Below are positions 24,539 to 34,964 of a stretch of DNA of 64,000 bases, one piece after another. Both the position numbers and the translations under genes were made by a program. How positions within the stretch are numbered: the first letter of the stretch is position 1; each line of letters starts with the position of its first letter. Origin of the DNA: Auricularia sp. M13 (lineage: Eukaryota; Basidiomycota; Agaricomycetes; Auriculariales; Auriculariaceae). Under the pieces are notes generated by a model. It ran no database searches. It was not told the origin of the DNA and saw only the letters and a program-made list of their open reading frames with translations. The DNA lies in NCBI GenBank assembly GCA_037042915.1, contig CM073198.1:2356001-2420000 (forward strand), written 5' to 3'.

Positions 24539-25555
24539 ATGCCTCCTGCCCTCTCCAAAAAGCAGCAAAAGGCGCTCGCCTTTAGGCAAAAGAAAAAGGG
24601 AAAGCCCGCGGACGACGTCCAGGACGTGCCAGAGCCTGATCTTGCACCCGACGACGCGCCAGACGAGCCAGCGAAGCCGGCGACGGGCAAGCGCAAACGC
24701 GAGAACGACAACGACGCCGCAGCTCCTCAGCCTGCACAATCCAGCGGGGATGCTCCGCCAGCCAAAAAGAAGAAACACGAGGACGCGAAGGACGACGGCA
24801 ATGGCGACGAACACGCGGGCGACGCGAAGCCACGCGCAAAGTATATTCTTTTTCTCGGTCTGTGCATTTGTCGCTTTACACCCATCGACTCTCACATTTC
24901 TCCAGGCAATCTGCGCTATACAACGAGCAAGGAGCAAATTGCTGCTCACTTCAGCGCGTGCAGTGTGTCTCATCCATCCGTTCATTCATCCCTCCAAACT
25001 TACACACCGCCTCTGCAGATCCGCCACCCAGCATACGCCTCCTCACTCCCAAAAACAAAGCGGGCACGGCGACCAAGCCCGGCGTCAAGTCCAAAGGCTG
25101 CGCATTCCTCGAATTCAAGTCCCACAACACGCTCCAGCAGGGCCTCAAGCTACACGGCTCCGAGCTCGACGGCCGTATCATCAACGTCGAGCTGACCGCG
25201 GGCGGCGGCGGCAAGTCCGAGACGCGCCTGGCCAAAGTGCGCGAGCGCAACAAGGCTCTGTTACAAGAACGCGTGCGTTCCGTCCTTTCATTCATCGCGT
25301 CGAACTCATTTGTCTCTCCAGAAAACGCGCTTAGCCAAGACGGCCAACGGTGCAGAGGACGCTGAGTTACCCCAGCCACAACGGCATTCAAAGACAAGCG
25401 GCGAGGAACGCGTTGTCGCCAAGCGCAAAACATGGTCTGTGCCAGAGAGAGACGAGGAGGCCGGCCGCGGGGGACGCAAGCACGCAAAGCCGACGAAAAG
25501 CAAACGCCCTGCGAAAGCATGGGCATCTGGCGCGAATGCCATTACAGTCGAGTGA
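24539..25555 (+). CDS. NOP6: Nop6-like RRM protein of ribosome biogenesis
   Basis: Nucleolar RNA-binding protein linked to 40S subunit assembly. ATG is at 24539 and TGA at 25553-25555. Three introns (24858-24905, 24963-25018, 25273-25321) give one clean frame. N-terminus: LSKKQQKALAFRQKKKGK, as in Nop6 KLTKKQLKAQQFRKSK, then an acidic/basic linker with KKKKHEDAKDD. A single RRM follows: KYILFLGNLRY (RNP2), SKEQIAAHF, and KGCAFLEFKS (RNP1). The hallmark INVELTAGGGGKS with RLAKVRERNKAL closely matches Nop6 INVELTVGGGGNS. The basic C-terminus ends KAWASGANAITVE. I took the first ATG that opens the LSKKQQ block; the upstream frame is the divergent promoter. Confidence 0.92.
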
Positions 25556-25827
25556 CGTGCGGCCCCTCGTCCCCATATCATGTGTCTCTGGTTGGAGTTT
25601 TGCACGTCGTTTCGCTGCCACTTGCCGTTGCTCTCAAAGTAATGTTATTTCGCTAAATTGAACAGAACGCTATGGATCAGAGAGATACGAATCCGCATTG
25701 TAGTTCGAGTAGACGGGCTATGGCTATCATGTGAGGGGCAATGTGGACGACTGGTACAGTAAATACAGCATAAGTACATGGGATGAATAGAGCCTGCGAG
25801 GAACTTCGTATGTGCCGGTAGATACCT

Positions 25828-26512
25828 CTACGGGAACGAAGAACTACGCTGGGGCGCGAACGGCCCAGCACGCGAACCGGCGATGTAGATCCCCAAATGG
25901 TTCGACATGAAACCGTGCCCAGGCGCGGCGGGGACGGGCTGCGCGATGTGGGCGGGCACGCCAGGGTGCGCGACGACGCGCCTTTTTGCAGGTGCAGCGA
26001 CGAATTCATCGTGGTCGCAAGCATCGAGTTTTCGCTTATTGCCCACGCCCGCGAGCGTGGTATTCTCGCCCACCGGCCCAAAATAGGAGTTGGCGGGCTG
26101 TATCAGTCAAAATCTGTCAGACAGCTGGGCTAGGGACGACATAAGAGCACGGTGACCATACAGCATCGAGCTCCATGGACGTGACGGACGAGGCGGGGCT
26201 GGACGCGTACGAGCCGGCGTCGCTCTCCTGCGACGACGCGCATTCGGACATCTCGCAATCGGAGTCGCCGCCTTGCGCGCGCACAACGTCGTCCATAGCT
26301 ACAGGCTCGAGCTCTTCATCAGGGACGACGACTTCCTGGAACCGGCGCGGCCGGCGGACGTCCTGGCCCTTCCGCATCGCGAGCGTGACACGCGCCGCAG
26401 CGACGAATTTTGCTTCAGCTCTCTGCTCATATTCCGCGGGGCCCCTGCGCAGGGACAGCACGCGCGGGTTCACGGTGCAACTGGCGCTGGCGTTCTGCAG
26501 CAGCTGCGCCAT
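25828..26512 (-). CDS. Small nuclear-looking protein with acidic patch and bipartite NLS
   Basis: Not a family I recognise. ATG at 26512 opens MAQLLQNASASCTVNPR, then EYEQRAEAKFVAAARVTL, a conserved-looking RRPRRFQEVVVPDEELEP, an acidic Ser-rich stretch (SDCEMSECASSQESD) and SVTSMELDA. An intron (GTATGG...ATACAG) follows directly, then PANSYFGPVGENTTL and the basic pair NKRKLDA...APAKRR, a bipartite nuclear localisation signal. It ends QRSSSFP and stops at 25828. The product is about 200 residues. An upstream exon cannot be excluded, because the frame stays open 5' of the ATG. It shares motifs and intron position with the next gene to the right. Confidence 0.65.
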
Positions 26513-27557
26513 TGCAGTCTCGAATCGCGAAAAGCCGGATATCGATGGTGGTGGTGGGACGGCAAGAGAGCAGACAGGAGCGCGCTGGGCACCACGGATG
26601 TATAACCTGCGGTGATCACCCGCCCGCCGTGGTCCAGTCCAGACGAGGCCTAGGAATGGGTCCTTCGTCGGACACAGTAAGTATCGTGCCAGCGTGAAAA
26701 GGACGACGGCTGAATATGAATATGGACCGCACGAGAGCGTTCAAGGAGGCATGCAAAACCAAATCAAGGCAGGCATCCTGCAGGGGCGGTGGAGCGCAAA
26801 GCCTCGTGAATACGAATACTGCGATCGGGGAGTGTGTGTGTGTGGAAGCTCCTTGTAGCTTACGATGCCGGGTCTCGTTTTTCAGCGTACTAATAGCCCC
26901 GTCATGGTGAAAGCACGCGCTCGGCCTCATACACAGAAAGCACGAGGCTTGTCGGCTGAGAACACATTGTCATGAGCAAGCCAGGTCACCAACTCATAGG
27001 GTGTGTAGCCGCTGAAGAGGAGACGTGGCAGGAAGAGAGCCTGTACGATTCGATAGAGCCCGAGTGATCGTGCAGTCATGAAGATGTCCCGGCGGTCGCG
27101 GAAAACGCTTCTAGACCAAGCGCCAGACAAGGGAACGGCGTCGAACGACAGTGGGCAAAGGAAAGCGACATGAGAGACGGTTGGGGGGCTGGGATCATAA
27201 GTACACCGCATCTTCCCACGTCCAGTTGGGGCGGTGTCCGACAATGTCCAAGTCTCGGCGGTCCACGACTGTTCAGGTTTTCACCATAGAATAAAGAATG
27301 GGGGCGTCTGCAGCGATGACATCGTGTGAGGATTACGAAATGTACAGAAGTGCTAGACATCGGCAATAATAACAGTACTTTACAGTCAGATTCGGGGTCA
27401 TGCTAAGTATGCAAAAGAACGAAGGGAGACAGAGGATCGGTCGTGAGATAGACATACAGTATGTAGTGACGAGGAGCAGTCTATATGACATCCAGACGGT
27501 AGAGATACGAACCCAAGGTACTGTAGGCAACCGTTCTAATTAAACAAGAAGAGTAAA
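26513..27557. other. Intergenic, about 1 kb
   Basis: Promoter region of the gene ending at 26512 and 3' flank of the gene at 27558. Open frames on either strand are short, Cys/His-rich by chance and unlike any family. No repeat is visible. Confidence 0.4.
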
Positions 27558-29095
27558 TTAGCCCAGACTCAGCCCACTGACGCCGTCCCCGGCGGCTTCG
27601 GCATTTGCATCCAGTGCGGCAGCTGCGCTGGGACGCAAGCGTACAATAGGGCGTAGGATGGGGGAGCTGAGATGCGAGACGCTCGGGCGAAGGACGGGCG
27701 ATGAGCTCATGCTCATCATGCCGTTCATTGAGTTGACACCGTTCCCATTGCCGCGGTATACGGGCGATGAATGATTTGAAACCGAGACGGGCACGGGGCG
27801 TATGACGGGGGATCGTGGAATAACGAGCGGCGACAGCATGCCGTCGCGCTGGAAGGCCGGGGAAACGGCACGCCGCTTGGCAGCCGGGTAGGGTTCGTAG
27901 CGGTCGTCGGTAAATTTGCGCTTGTTGATGCGCGAGCCGTTGGAGGTTGGGGGAGGTGTTTGCCGCCACGAGTCGCGGTCGCGCGGGGTCGAAGTGGAGG
28001 AGTTTGACTGGTTCGAATGAACGCTGAAGTGTGAAGATGTGATCGGCTGGAAAGAGACAACGGTTAGCTTCTACATTCGAGGTAGAAATCAAACGCATGC
28101 ATACGGCGTCCAGGTCCATAAGCGATATTGCGGGACTGGCACGCATCAACGCGGAACCATCCTCTGACATGGCGCGGTCATCCAGAGTAGAAGTACCAGG
28201 AAGCTCGCTGGCATCATCGTCGCTGCTCTCGTCATCCGGTTGTGGCTGCTCGTCTGGGGAGAATTCTTCCGGGAACCGGCCACGGTTGGCGCCAGCGCGG
28301 GGCGAATGAAGCGGCAATGCAGATTCGTTACTGGCAAGTAGGCGTTGGAAATGGGCCTCCATCTTGAGTTCCTGTTCAACGTGATGCGACTCAGATTCTG
28401 AACGTAAGGACTGTAAACGCGGTGGGAGCTTCATCTATTGGGGGATTCGAATGCAATGTCAGTCAATGTGTCCCTGCGACAGTGTGCAGCGGACTCACGG
28501 GATTGGATACACGACGGAGAGACGGCCGGTCGCTGTATGCGCCTGACATGGACGAACGCCGTCTTGGTGGCGGCGTGGACGGCGTGCTGGCTCTGGACCG
28601 CATCGGCTCGAAGTGGAATATGTCTGCGGGCGTGACGACGTCGGACATGGAGGAGCTCGACGCCGAGCCGGAGGCAAGGCCCAGTGCAGAGCCAAAGTCT
28701 TTTTCGCCGTCGGAGCGGGGGCGCTGGACGGCGGTGAGCGGATGGGCCATGCTGAGCAGGCTTTGCCGCCGCAGGCGCCTGAACTCGTCGTTGCCGTACG
28801 GGCTGGGCGACGGGGGCGCCGACGAGCCGGTGATAGGGAGGGCAAAGTCCGTCGCTGAGGTCGACAGCGACGGGCGGTGGTTGGCGCTGGCTGGCCAGCG
28901 CGAGGCCGTGGCTGCAATGGGCTGCGGCTGGGCCGGCGCGAGCGACGACGACGACTCTGACATCTCGGTGTCCTGGATGAACGGGCTCGACGAGCGGGTG
29001 ACTGGCGTAGAGCGAGGGCCAGGTTGCTGTGGGAGAAACATCGCGGTGTGGTTCATAAATCGCCCGGCAATGGGCTGAGGGTCACTCTCAAACAT
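27558..29095 (-). CDS. Nuclear-looking Ser/Pro-rich protein with repeated SP[VI][LI]RP motif
   Basis: Family not recognised. ATG is at 29095 (MFESDPQPIAGRF), with introns at 28435-28498 and 28047-28104. Exon 1 encodes SP-rich sequence with RRLRRQSLLSMAHPLTAVQR. Exon 2 begins MKLPPRLQSLRSESESHHVE and has a charged helix (ELKMEAHFQRLLASNESALP), an acidic patch (DDESSDDDASE) and ASPAISLMDLDA right at the splice site. Exon 3 has a bipartite basic signal NKRKFTDD...PAAKRR, then several copies of SPV[IL]RP or SPILRP (SPVIRPVPVS, SPVLRPSVSH, SPILRPIVRL), ending GVSGLSLG. The mix of acidic patch, NLS and SP sites suggests a phosphoregulated transcriptional or cell-cycle factor, but this is inference. 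Confidence 0.72.
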
Positions 29096-29720
29096 CCGCC
29101 CACGGCCGCTGTCAGCCACAAACGCTACACCGCTTCGCAAGCCCCCCCCTCCCTTCTATCGCCAATCTCACATATACATTGGAGATCTCCCATTGACACT
29201 GGAAGCTTTTATTACAATGAGTGAGCGAACAAGTTCCGTGATAACTGCGAGTGGTTTCCAAGTCCGCGGGTTTGGCTTGACCTCTTGTTCCGCGCTTTCG
29301 TCTGGCAGCTGCGCACCGCCGTAAAGGAAGGTGCTTCTGTGCCTGCATTGTGGGTCTACAAAGGGGAGAAATATCAGAAAACCGTCAAGTCGTTCTTCAA
29401 CCGTACAGTTACACGCGCACCTGCCGGTGCCCCTTCGCGAGTCAAGCTCGTGGCATGCTGAAGAGTTATTTACGCGTGGCAGCTTGTGCCAGAATACGTC
29501 GAACGATCAGCCCCGACTCCGAGGCTCTGCTCTGATCATCGCCGCCGGCGTTCAGCGTGTCCGTCCAGAGCACGTACTGCCCAACCTCGCACTCTTTGTT
29601 TGGCGTCTATTGAACGCCGTCGCTGTCTTGTGCTCAATCGATTTTGGCGCCACTGTCCAAATATTGCGCCTCCGTTTCTCTCTGCGCCGCACATGGTACA
29701 CGACGTGACTTTGGGGGGGG

Positions 29721-30034
29721 GACTACAAAGGACCCCCGAATATGTCTTTGGATGTTAAATTTGGATTTCCGGACATCGTGATACTGGAGAGCCGAAAATT
29801 TTCGGACATTTAAGGGGGTCTGGGGGCCGCAAAACGCACAAATTTGACAATTCCGCGACATCGGCGGGGGCTGTACCTACCATGCTTGGTGGCTGTCAAG
29901 GCACATGTAGTGCGCATGTTTTTGCCATTCACGGTATTCGCCAAATGTTCTGGGTGGCTCCCAGTCACGCCGACAAGGAACCAGTATCTAAAAAATTTAA
30001 CATCTGATGACATATTCGGGGGTCCTGACTACAA
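29721..30034. mobile_element. MITE-like non-autonomous DNA transposon with 8-bp target duplication
   Basis: Element 29729-30026 (298 bp) has perfect 18-bp terminal inverted repeats, AGGACCCCCGAATATGTC at the left (29729-29746) and its reverse complement at 30009-30026. Inside these, a further GATGTTAAATTT is also inverted (29751-29762 and about 29994-30005). GACTACAA occurs directly outside both ends (29721-29728 and 30027-30034), a perfect 8-bp target duplication. No coding capacity. An 8-bp duplication fits hAT, and also P-type or KDZ-type elements; the termini do not start with the common hAT CAGGG, so the superfamily stays open. Perfect repeats and duplication suggest a fairly recent insertion. 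Confidence 0.85.
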
Positions 30035-30310
30035 GCGCACGGCCGCAGTTCCCTGTGCTAGCGGTCAGCGTTGCCATGCCATATGCACATCCTATGTCCT
30101 GTGCGTCTGGAAGTCCCTGTGTGCTCCTCGAATGCTTTGATGTTCGTATCTGATTCCCTGCCCCACATCGCTCATGCTCCATATGCACCAGGGCCTTTCT
30201 GGTGACGCGAGCCGCGGCCGTGAGCGCACGACCACGTTGCCCGTTGACAATCAAGCGTCTACTGTATCCACGGCTCATACAAGGGCTTAAGAGACGCGAG
30301 CGCGCTTAAA

Positions 30311-31509
30311 GGGTACACCGCCAAACGGATCATTTGACGGCAGAATGTCCGGCAGAAAGCTCCGAGTGATCCTGCCCGGCGTTGTCCACCAAACATCAAC
30401 GCTATGTCCGGATGATGTCTGTGCAGCGCGGCATCTTGAGTCCATATTCGGGAAAGAGCTCCTGTATATCCGGCATCAATGTCACTGAGTGCCGTATCAT
30501 CACGTCCGCAGGACGTGCCACGGACATCAATCTGACATACAGCTCCTGGTCTGGGCTCCTTGCCCAGGTCAGTGACCTCTCTCTCGCACCGAGGACTACC
30601 CTCCCTGCAGAATATCTCGTAACCGAGTGTTCATTTAGATGGAAACATCATGTGGTTAAGTCCCTTGGCAAAAAGCCATGTTGGTCGGCCGCCGTTGATT
30701 CCGCCTTTCTGCGCACGGACCATCGGCCTGCGGGAGCAAAGTCCCCCAGCGGACTCAGAACTGACTTTGCTCTCTGCCTCTCTTCCGCCGTTTGCACAAG
30801 TCCGGCGAACGCTTTCAGGCTGTCGCAGTTATCAACGCGCTGCTCCTCTCGTCAACCTTCATGCCGGCTTGACCTCTTGACCCTCGCCCGATGTTCCTGC
30901 CTGCACACAGTCTCTACAGCTCGCTCTAGATGTCTACCCATTGTGTTTTGAGCTGTGTGCGTGCCTGGTGGTCTGCTGGATCTGTCTGGTGCTCGATCGA
31001 GGCTGCTCCGTTCCTCCTGTTCCTGCTTCTCGCTTTCCTGGTTACTTGAGCACCTACTGACGCAGTTTTGATTTCACCCCCTTGCACCGTCCAGAACCTT
31101 GTACATACCACTAGCATCGAAGTATCGTGTTTCATCTCCTTTCTGTACAATTTGCACTCTAGATTTAGTCTGAATAATAATCAATTTACTTTTTACTTCA
31201 TACCGTCTGCACACTGCCAGCCGCAAACCGAGTTTCCGTTGCCTCCCGGACGTTGCCAAGAGCTCTGTCAGATGTGTATTGTGCATAGCCAGGATGTCCT
31301 GGCTGTTACATACAGACATGCCAGTAAAATGTATTTTGGACGTCCCACTCGGATGTCCTGTGGACATCAGCATCTGTGGACGGTATATCTATGCTCTAAT
31401 TTATGTCATTCAGACATCCTTGCAGGATCCTCCGGACTGATCCTGATCGGCATCCGGATGCCGGCAGCTTGACGTGCGCCGGACATCAGACTCAAGGCGC
31501 GGTGTACCC
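30311..31509. repeat. Larger inverted-repeat unit with GTCCGG/GGACAT subterminal words
   Basis: The ends are GGGTACACCGC (30311) and its inverse at 31499-31509. Each end is followed inward by ATGTCCGGC (left at about 30345; right inverted at about 31482-31490). About 200 bp at each end is packed with ATGTCC, GGACAT, GTCCGG and CATCCGG words on both strands, as in the subterminal arrays of many DNA transposons. About 1.2 kb, with no transposase. I see no target duplication of 8 or 9 bp, so the exact ends are uncertain. Confidence 0.5.
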
Positions 31510-31810
31510 GACATAATCGCGTCGTTGGATAGCTGGCGCCGCATTGCGTGAGGCAAATGCAACATTGCAAACCCCAAACAACGATTAGAGGCATGGTATC
31601 GCGTTCAACACAAGGGTACAGCACAAGGATAATTCTGTAGAGATGCGAGACAATGTATGGCAAGTGATACAAATGGCGAGAGAAACCGAGCCGAGAACCG
31701 AGGACGCAACCAGTCAGACAGACAGAGACACAAAGAAACCGATCATACATGAAAGCGCAAGGCAGGACATCATACACAAAGCACACGGACAAACGAGCAG
31801 CGAGCCAGAT

Positions 31811-34555
31811 TCACCCCGACTCGACGGCATACGGGTCGGTGGGGAAGTCGACGGGCGGGTAGTCGTTCCACTGCTTGTCGGCGTCGAGGAAGCGGCGCAG
31901 GCGCGAGATCTGGTTGGTGAGGTAGATGGTGATGATCTGCATCTTGATCTCGATGCGCAGGCTGAGGATGCGGCTGCACGCGTCGAGCGCCGCCTGGCGC
32001 GTGCTCACGAACATGTTGCCGTCGAACCCGAGCGTCTTCAGCGCGTCGATCAGCTCCGCGAACTCGGACGTCCACCCGAATACGCCCAACTGCCACGCAC
32101 GGGTATGTCAGCCATGATACACGGGCGCGCATGGGGAGGGAGGAGGCTGGCTGACCTGCCCGAACTCGTGGTACCGCTGGTACAGGATGCTCGGCGCCTG
32201 GTTCAGCGCTCTGAGCATGCGCTCGTTTTCGTCGATCACGCTCGGCAGAGGCTGATAGAGCGTCGAAGTCGTTCGCGGAGGGGGCGGCTGCTACGAAATA
32301 TTCTCAGCTCACACAAACATGACGACAAAGCGAAACGGGCACACCTCGGGCTTCGGCGGGCGGTTCGAGAACCACTGGAAGTCCTCGGGGATATCATCCT
32401 CGTCTTCAGCATAGTCGATTCCGTTGTCGTAAAAGTCTTTTGCGCCCATAGTGTCGCTGTGTTCAGGTTCGTTGACGGGCGGGATGAAAGGGATGGGGAT
32501 CGGAACAGGGAGCGCGGAGCTGGGCTCGTTCTCGATGTACCAAACGGCGTTGCCGTGCTCGTCGGTGACGGTGAGCGGGATGAGGTCCGGGGCGTAGTGG
32601 CCTGCGGCGGGCTTCTCCGACGGGAAGAAGAACTCGTGTGCGGGGGCCGGCTCGGAGGCGGCGTGCGGGGATGGCGGGCGATGGGCCGGCGCGGGGGGCG
32701 ATAGAGGCGAGGGCGCGGGCGACGGGAGCGGGAAGAGCTCGGTGGAGTGTAGCGCGGATTCGAACTGGAGCGGCGGGGGAGCGGGCTCAAGGTCGAGCTT
32801 GGGCTGTGACTCTGAGCGGTTGAACGCGCGGAAAAGGTAGTGCGAGACTCCTGCTGCTGGTGCAGGTGCTGGCTTTGAAGCTGAGGGGCCGGGGTCTGGA
32901 AGGGGCGAGGAGCGTCTGCGGAAGAAGGCTCTGGAAGGACTTTTTAATATGCTCTTCGGAGTCTGTGGCAGGACGTCAGCCTGGAGTCAGCAGCCAGTGC
33001 CGTGCCGCGTGTAGGTCACACGGTCAGGGCGTGCGGGCGCGCACCTTGGGCTGCGTCTCGCTCGCTTTGGACGCACGGTCTGTGACGATGGCGAGCTTCG
33101 GCTTCCGGCTCTGGGTGTGGGTGTGGGTAAAGTCGAGGGTCGATGGGAAGAGGGCTTCAGATACCGGGCGCGAGCCTTGTGCCTGGGCGCGGAGAAGATC
33201 CTCGTCGGGAAGTGTGACGGCGGACGGGAAGCGCGAGTGCGATAGGGAGTTGAATTGGGAAGCAGACGACGCCCACCAAGACTGACGGCGGGACGCAGGT
33301 GCGCTGGACTCGGGCCAAAGGTCGGAGTGCTGCGATACGGGCGAGTCGGCGAGCGCGGCGGGGTTGACGAGGACCTGGCCGTCTGCGGTGACGAATTCGG
33401 GGATGCGCTCGAGATGGACGGTCGACTTGGACTTGTTCCGGCTCTTGCGCGAAAGGCGGGAAGAGATGCGGCGGAGAGCGGAGCGCGATCTGGAGCGAGA
33501 GCTAGAGGATTCGGGCGGGAGGGGAAAGAGACCAGAGTCTGCTAGGCTTTCTGCAGACTGCGCGGGTGGGTGCGGTGTTACCGGTGAGCGGCTTTGCAGG
33601 TGAACGCGCGATGCTGATCTGAGATGGTCTCGGGCAGCACGGGCTTGCTCAGTCCAAAGTTGATTGAGCTTTGCGCGAAATTTGGGCTTCTTGGGGTTAG
33701 GCGAGGATACAGCAGTGGACGGCAGCGACTCGTGGGGTACGCCAGGAGTCGATGTTGCTGTGGTAGTGGCGGGCGCTACGGTAGTATCTGTAACGGCTGG
33801 GGTGGTAGGCTCAGGCTCAGGTTCAGGTTCGACGACGGGTGGGGGCGGAGACGGCTCGTGGACAAAAACACCGATCGCAACTGTCTGACCGTTATCGGGT
33901 TCAGGAGCTGCGTGGGAGCTGGTGCGGCGTCTTCTTGTGCTGATAGAGCTCGCGCGCGATGCGACCCTTCTTGGAGCACCGAAAGCGGCTCGGGCGAGTT
34001 TAGTAAAAGCCTTGCGCTTTGCTCTGAGTGTGGACGGCGAGTCCGGGGTCTCTGTCGATTCAAGCGAGTGTCGCTGGCGGTCTCCCCAGTCGCTGCTAGC
34101 AGTGGCAGAAGCAGAGGTATCGACGGCGTCGGGGTGGAGGATGCGCTCGACGGTGAATTCCTCGGTGACGGTGACGGGTACGCTCGACCTGCTGCGTCTG
34201 AGCCGATTGAGCGTGCGCCGGGACGCGTTAAAGGAGGATCTGAGGAGCGAGCTGGGCTTCGAGGGACGCGGGGTGTTGCCTGCAGATGGAGTGGCCCTGT
34301 TGGCGCGGGAAGTAATAGCGGGTCAGCATATAATAGCACGGCTGCAGTGCGGTCTATTGTCTAAACCGACACTCACTCGCGAGCAGTGGACGCTGGGTGG
34401 ACAATGGACTGGTCTTTGTCTGTGCTCTGCGGGCTGTCTGAGGCCGAGGAGAGAGTTGCGTCGGCGGCAAAGGTGACTGAGCGGCGGTGGGTGCTGCGTA
34501 CGCTGTGGACGCTGCGGCGGCGGGCTGCGGGCGTGAGCGGCGTAGAGGGAGGCAT
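31811..34555 (-). CDS. Large disordered protein with C-terminal helical domain, function unknown
   Basis: ATG at 34555 (MPPSTPLTPAARRRSVHSVR). The first intron (GTGAGT...CAACAG, about 34300-34380) joins STARE to ATPSAGNTPRP. A long Ser/Arg/Pro-rich body follows, with VTVTEEFTVERILHPDAVDT, VAIGVFVHEPSPPPP, RSRSALRRISSRLSRKSR and EFVTADGQVLVNPAALADSP. Nearer the C-terminus come PKSILKSPSRAFFRRRSSP, HEFFFPSEKPAAGHYAPDLI, VTDEHGNAVWYIENEPSS, and KDFYDNGIDYAEDEDDIPED before FQWFSNRPPKPE. The last approximately 110 residues are ordered and mostly helical: SVIDENERMLRALNQAPSIL, FGWTSEFAELIDALKTLGF, ALDACSRILSLRIEIKMQI. It stops at 31811. I know no named family. Phosphosite-rich with an ordered tail suggests a scaffold or adaptor (inference). 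Confidence 0.7.
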
Positions 34556-34964
34556 CGGATACTCGACTCACGTTCTGCTAGGGCGCTGGGGAGGATTTTA
34601 CAGGCCTAGGGCTGCCTCGCGCGAGGGGAACGAGAGACACACGGCGGCAAAAACACGCGGCATGCACGCCCGACCGGGGCCATCCTCGCCCGGTCCGTGC
34701 TGCCGAACGTCGCTGCCGTTGGGCAGGGACATTCCATGTTACGCCGCATACAATCAGAGGTCAAATTAATACGGGTTCTCGGGCACGCCGTTGCCACCGT
34801 ACGCAGCACGCGGGCAGCAACGGGCGTGACCGGCGTGAAGACGGGCGCGTGGACGTTGTTGCACCACGGGCGGCAATGCGCATTACATCCGGTGGCTTTA
34901 AGCTTCACGAGTCGGGCATCATGATCGCGTCGCTTTTTTTCCTCCCACTCTCGGTCGCTGCACG
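34556..34964. promoter_or_regulatory. Divergent promoter region between the disordered-protein gene and the MYND gene
   Basis: About 0.4 kb between two start codons facing apart. No separate gene supported and no operator recognised. Confidence 0.45.

Larger units (their letters stand above)
29096..31810. other. Gene-poor stretch with transposon-like repeats
   Basis: The longest gap in the window, about 2.7 kb. It holds two inverted-repeat-bounded units, listed separately, plus unique sequence between them (30035-30310) and on both sides. No open frame shows a transposase or host-gene motif, and the 189-codon frame at 30382-30951 lies inside the second unit and is not convincing. Confidence 0.6.

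Noticed and set aside
30382-30951. 189-codon plus-strand frame in the inverted-repeat unit
   Set aside because: No transposase motif, no supporting splice sites, composition like random translation; treated as non-coding repeat.
31643-32704. 353-codon open frame on the plus strand
   Set aside because: Antisense to the disordered-protein gene, whose minus reading has proper splice sites and an ordered C-terminal domain. The plus reading is low-complexity charged sequence.
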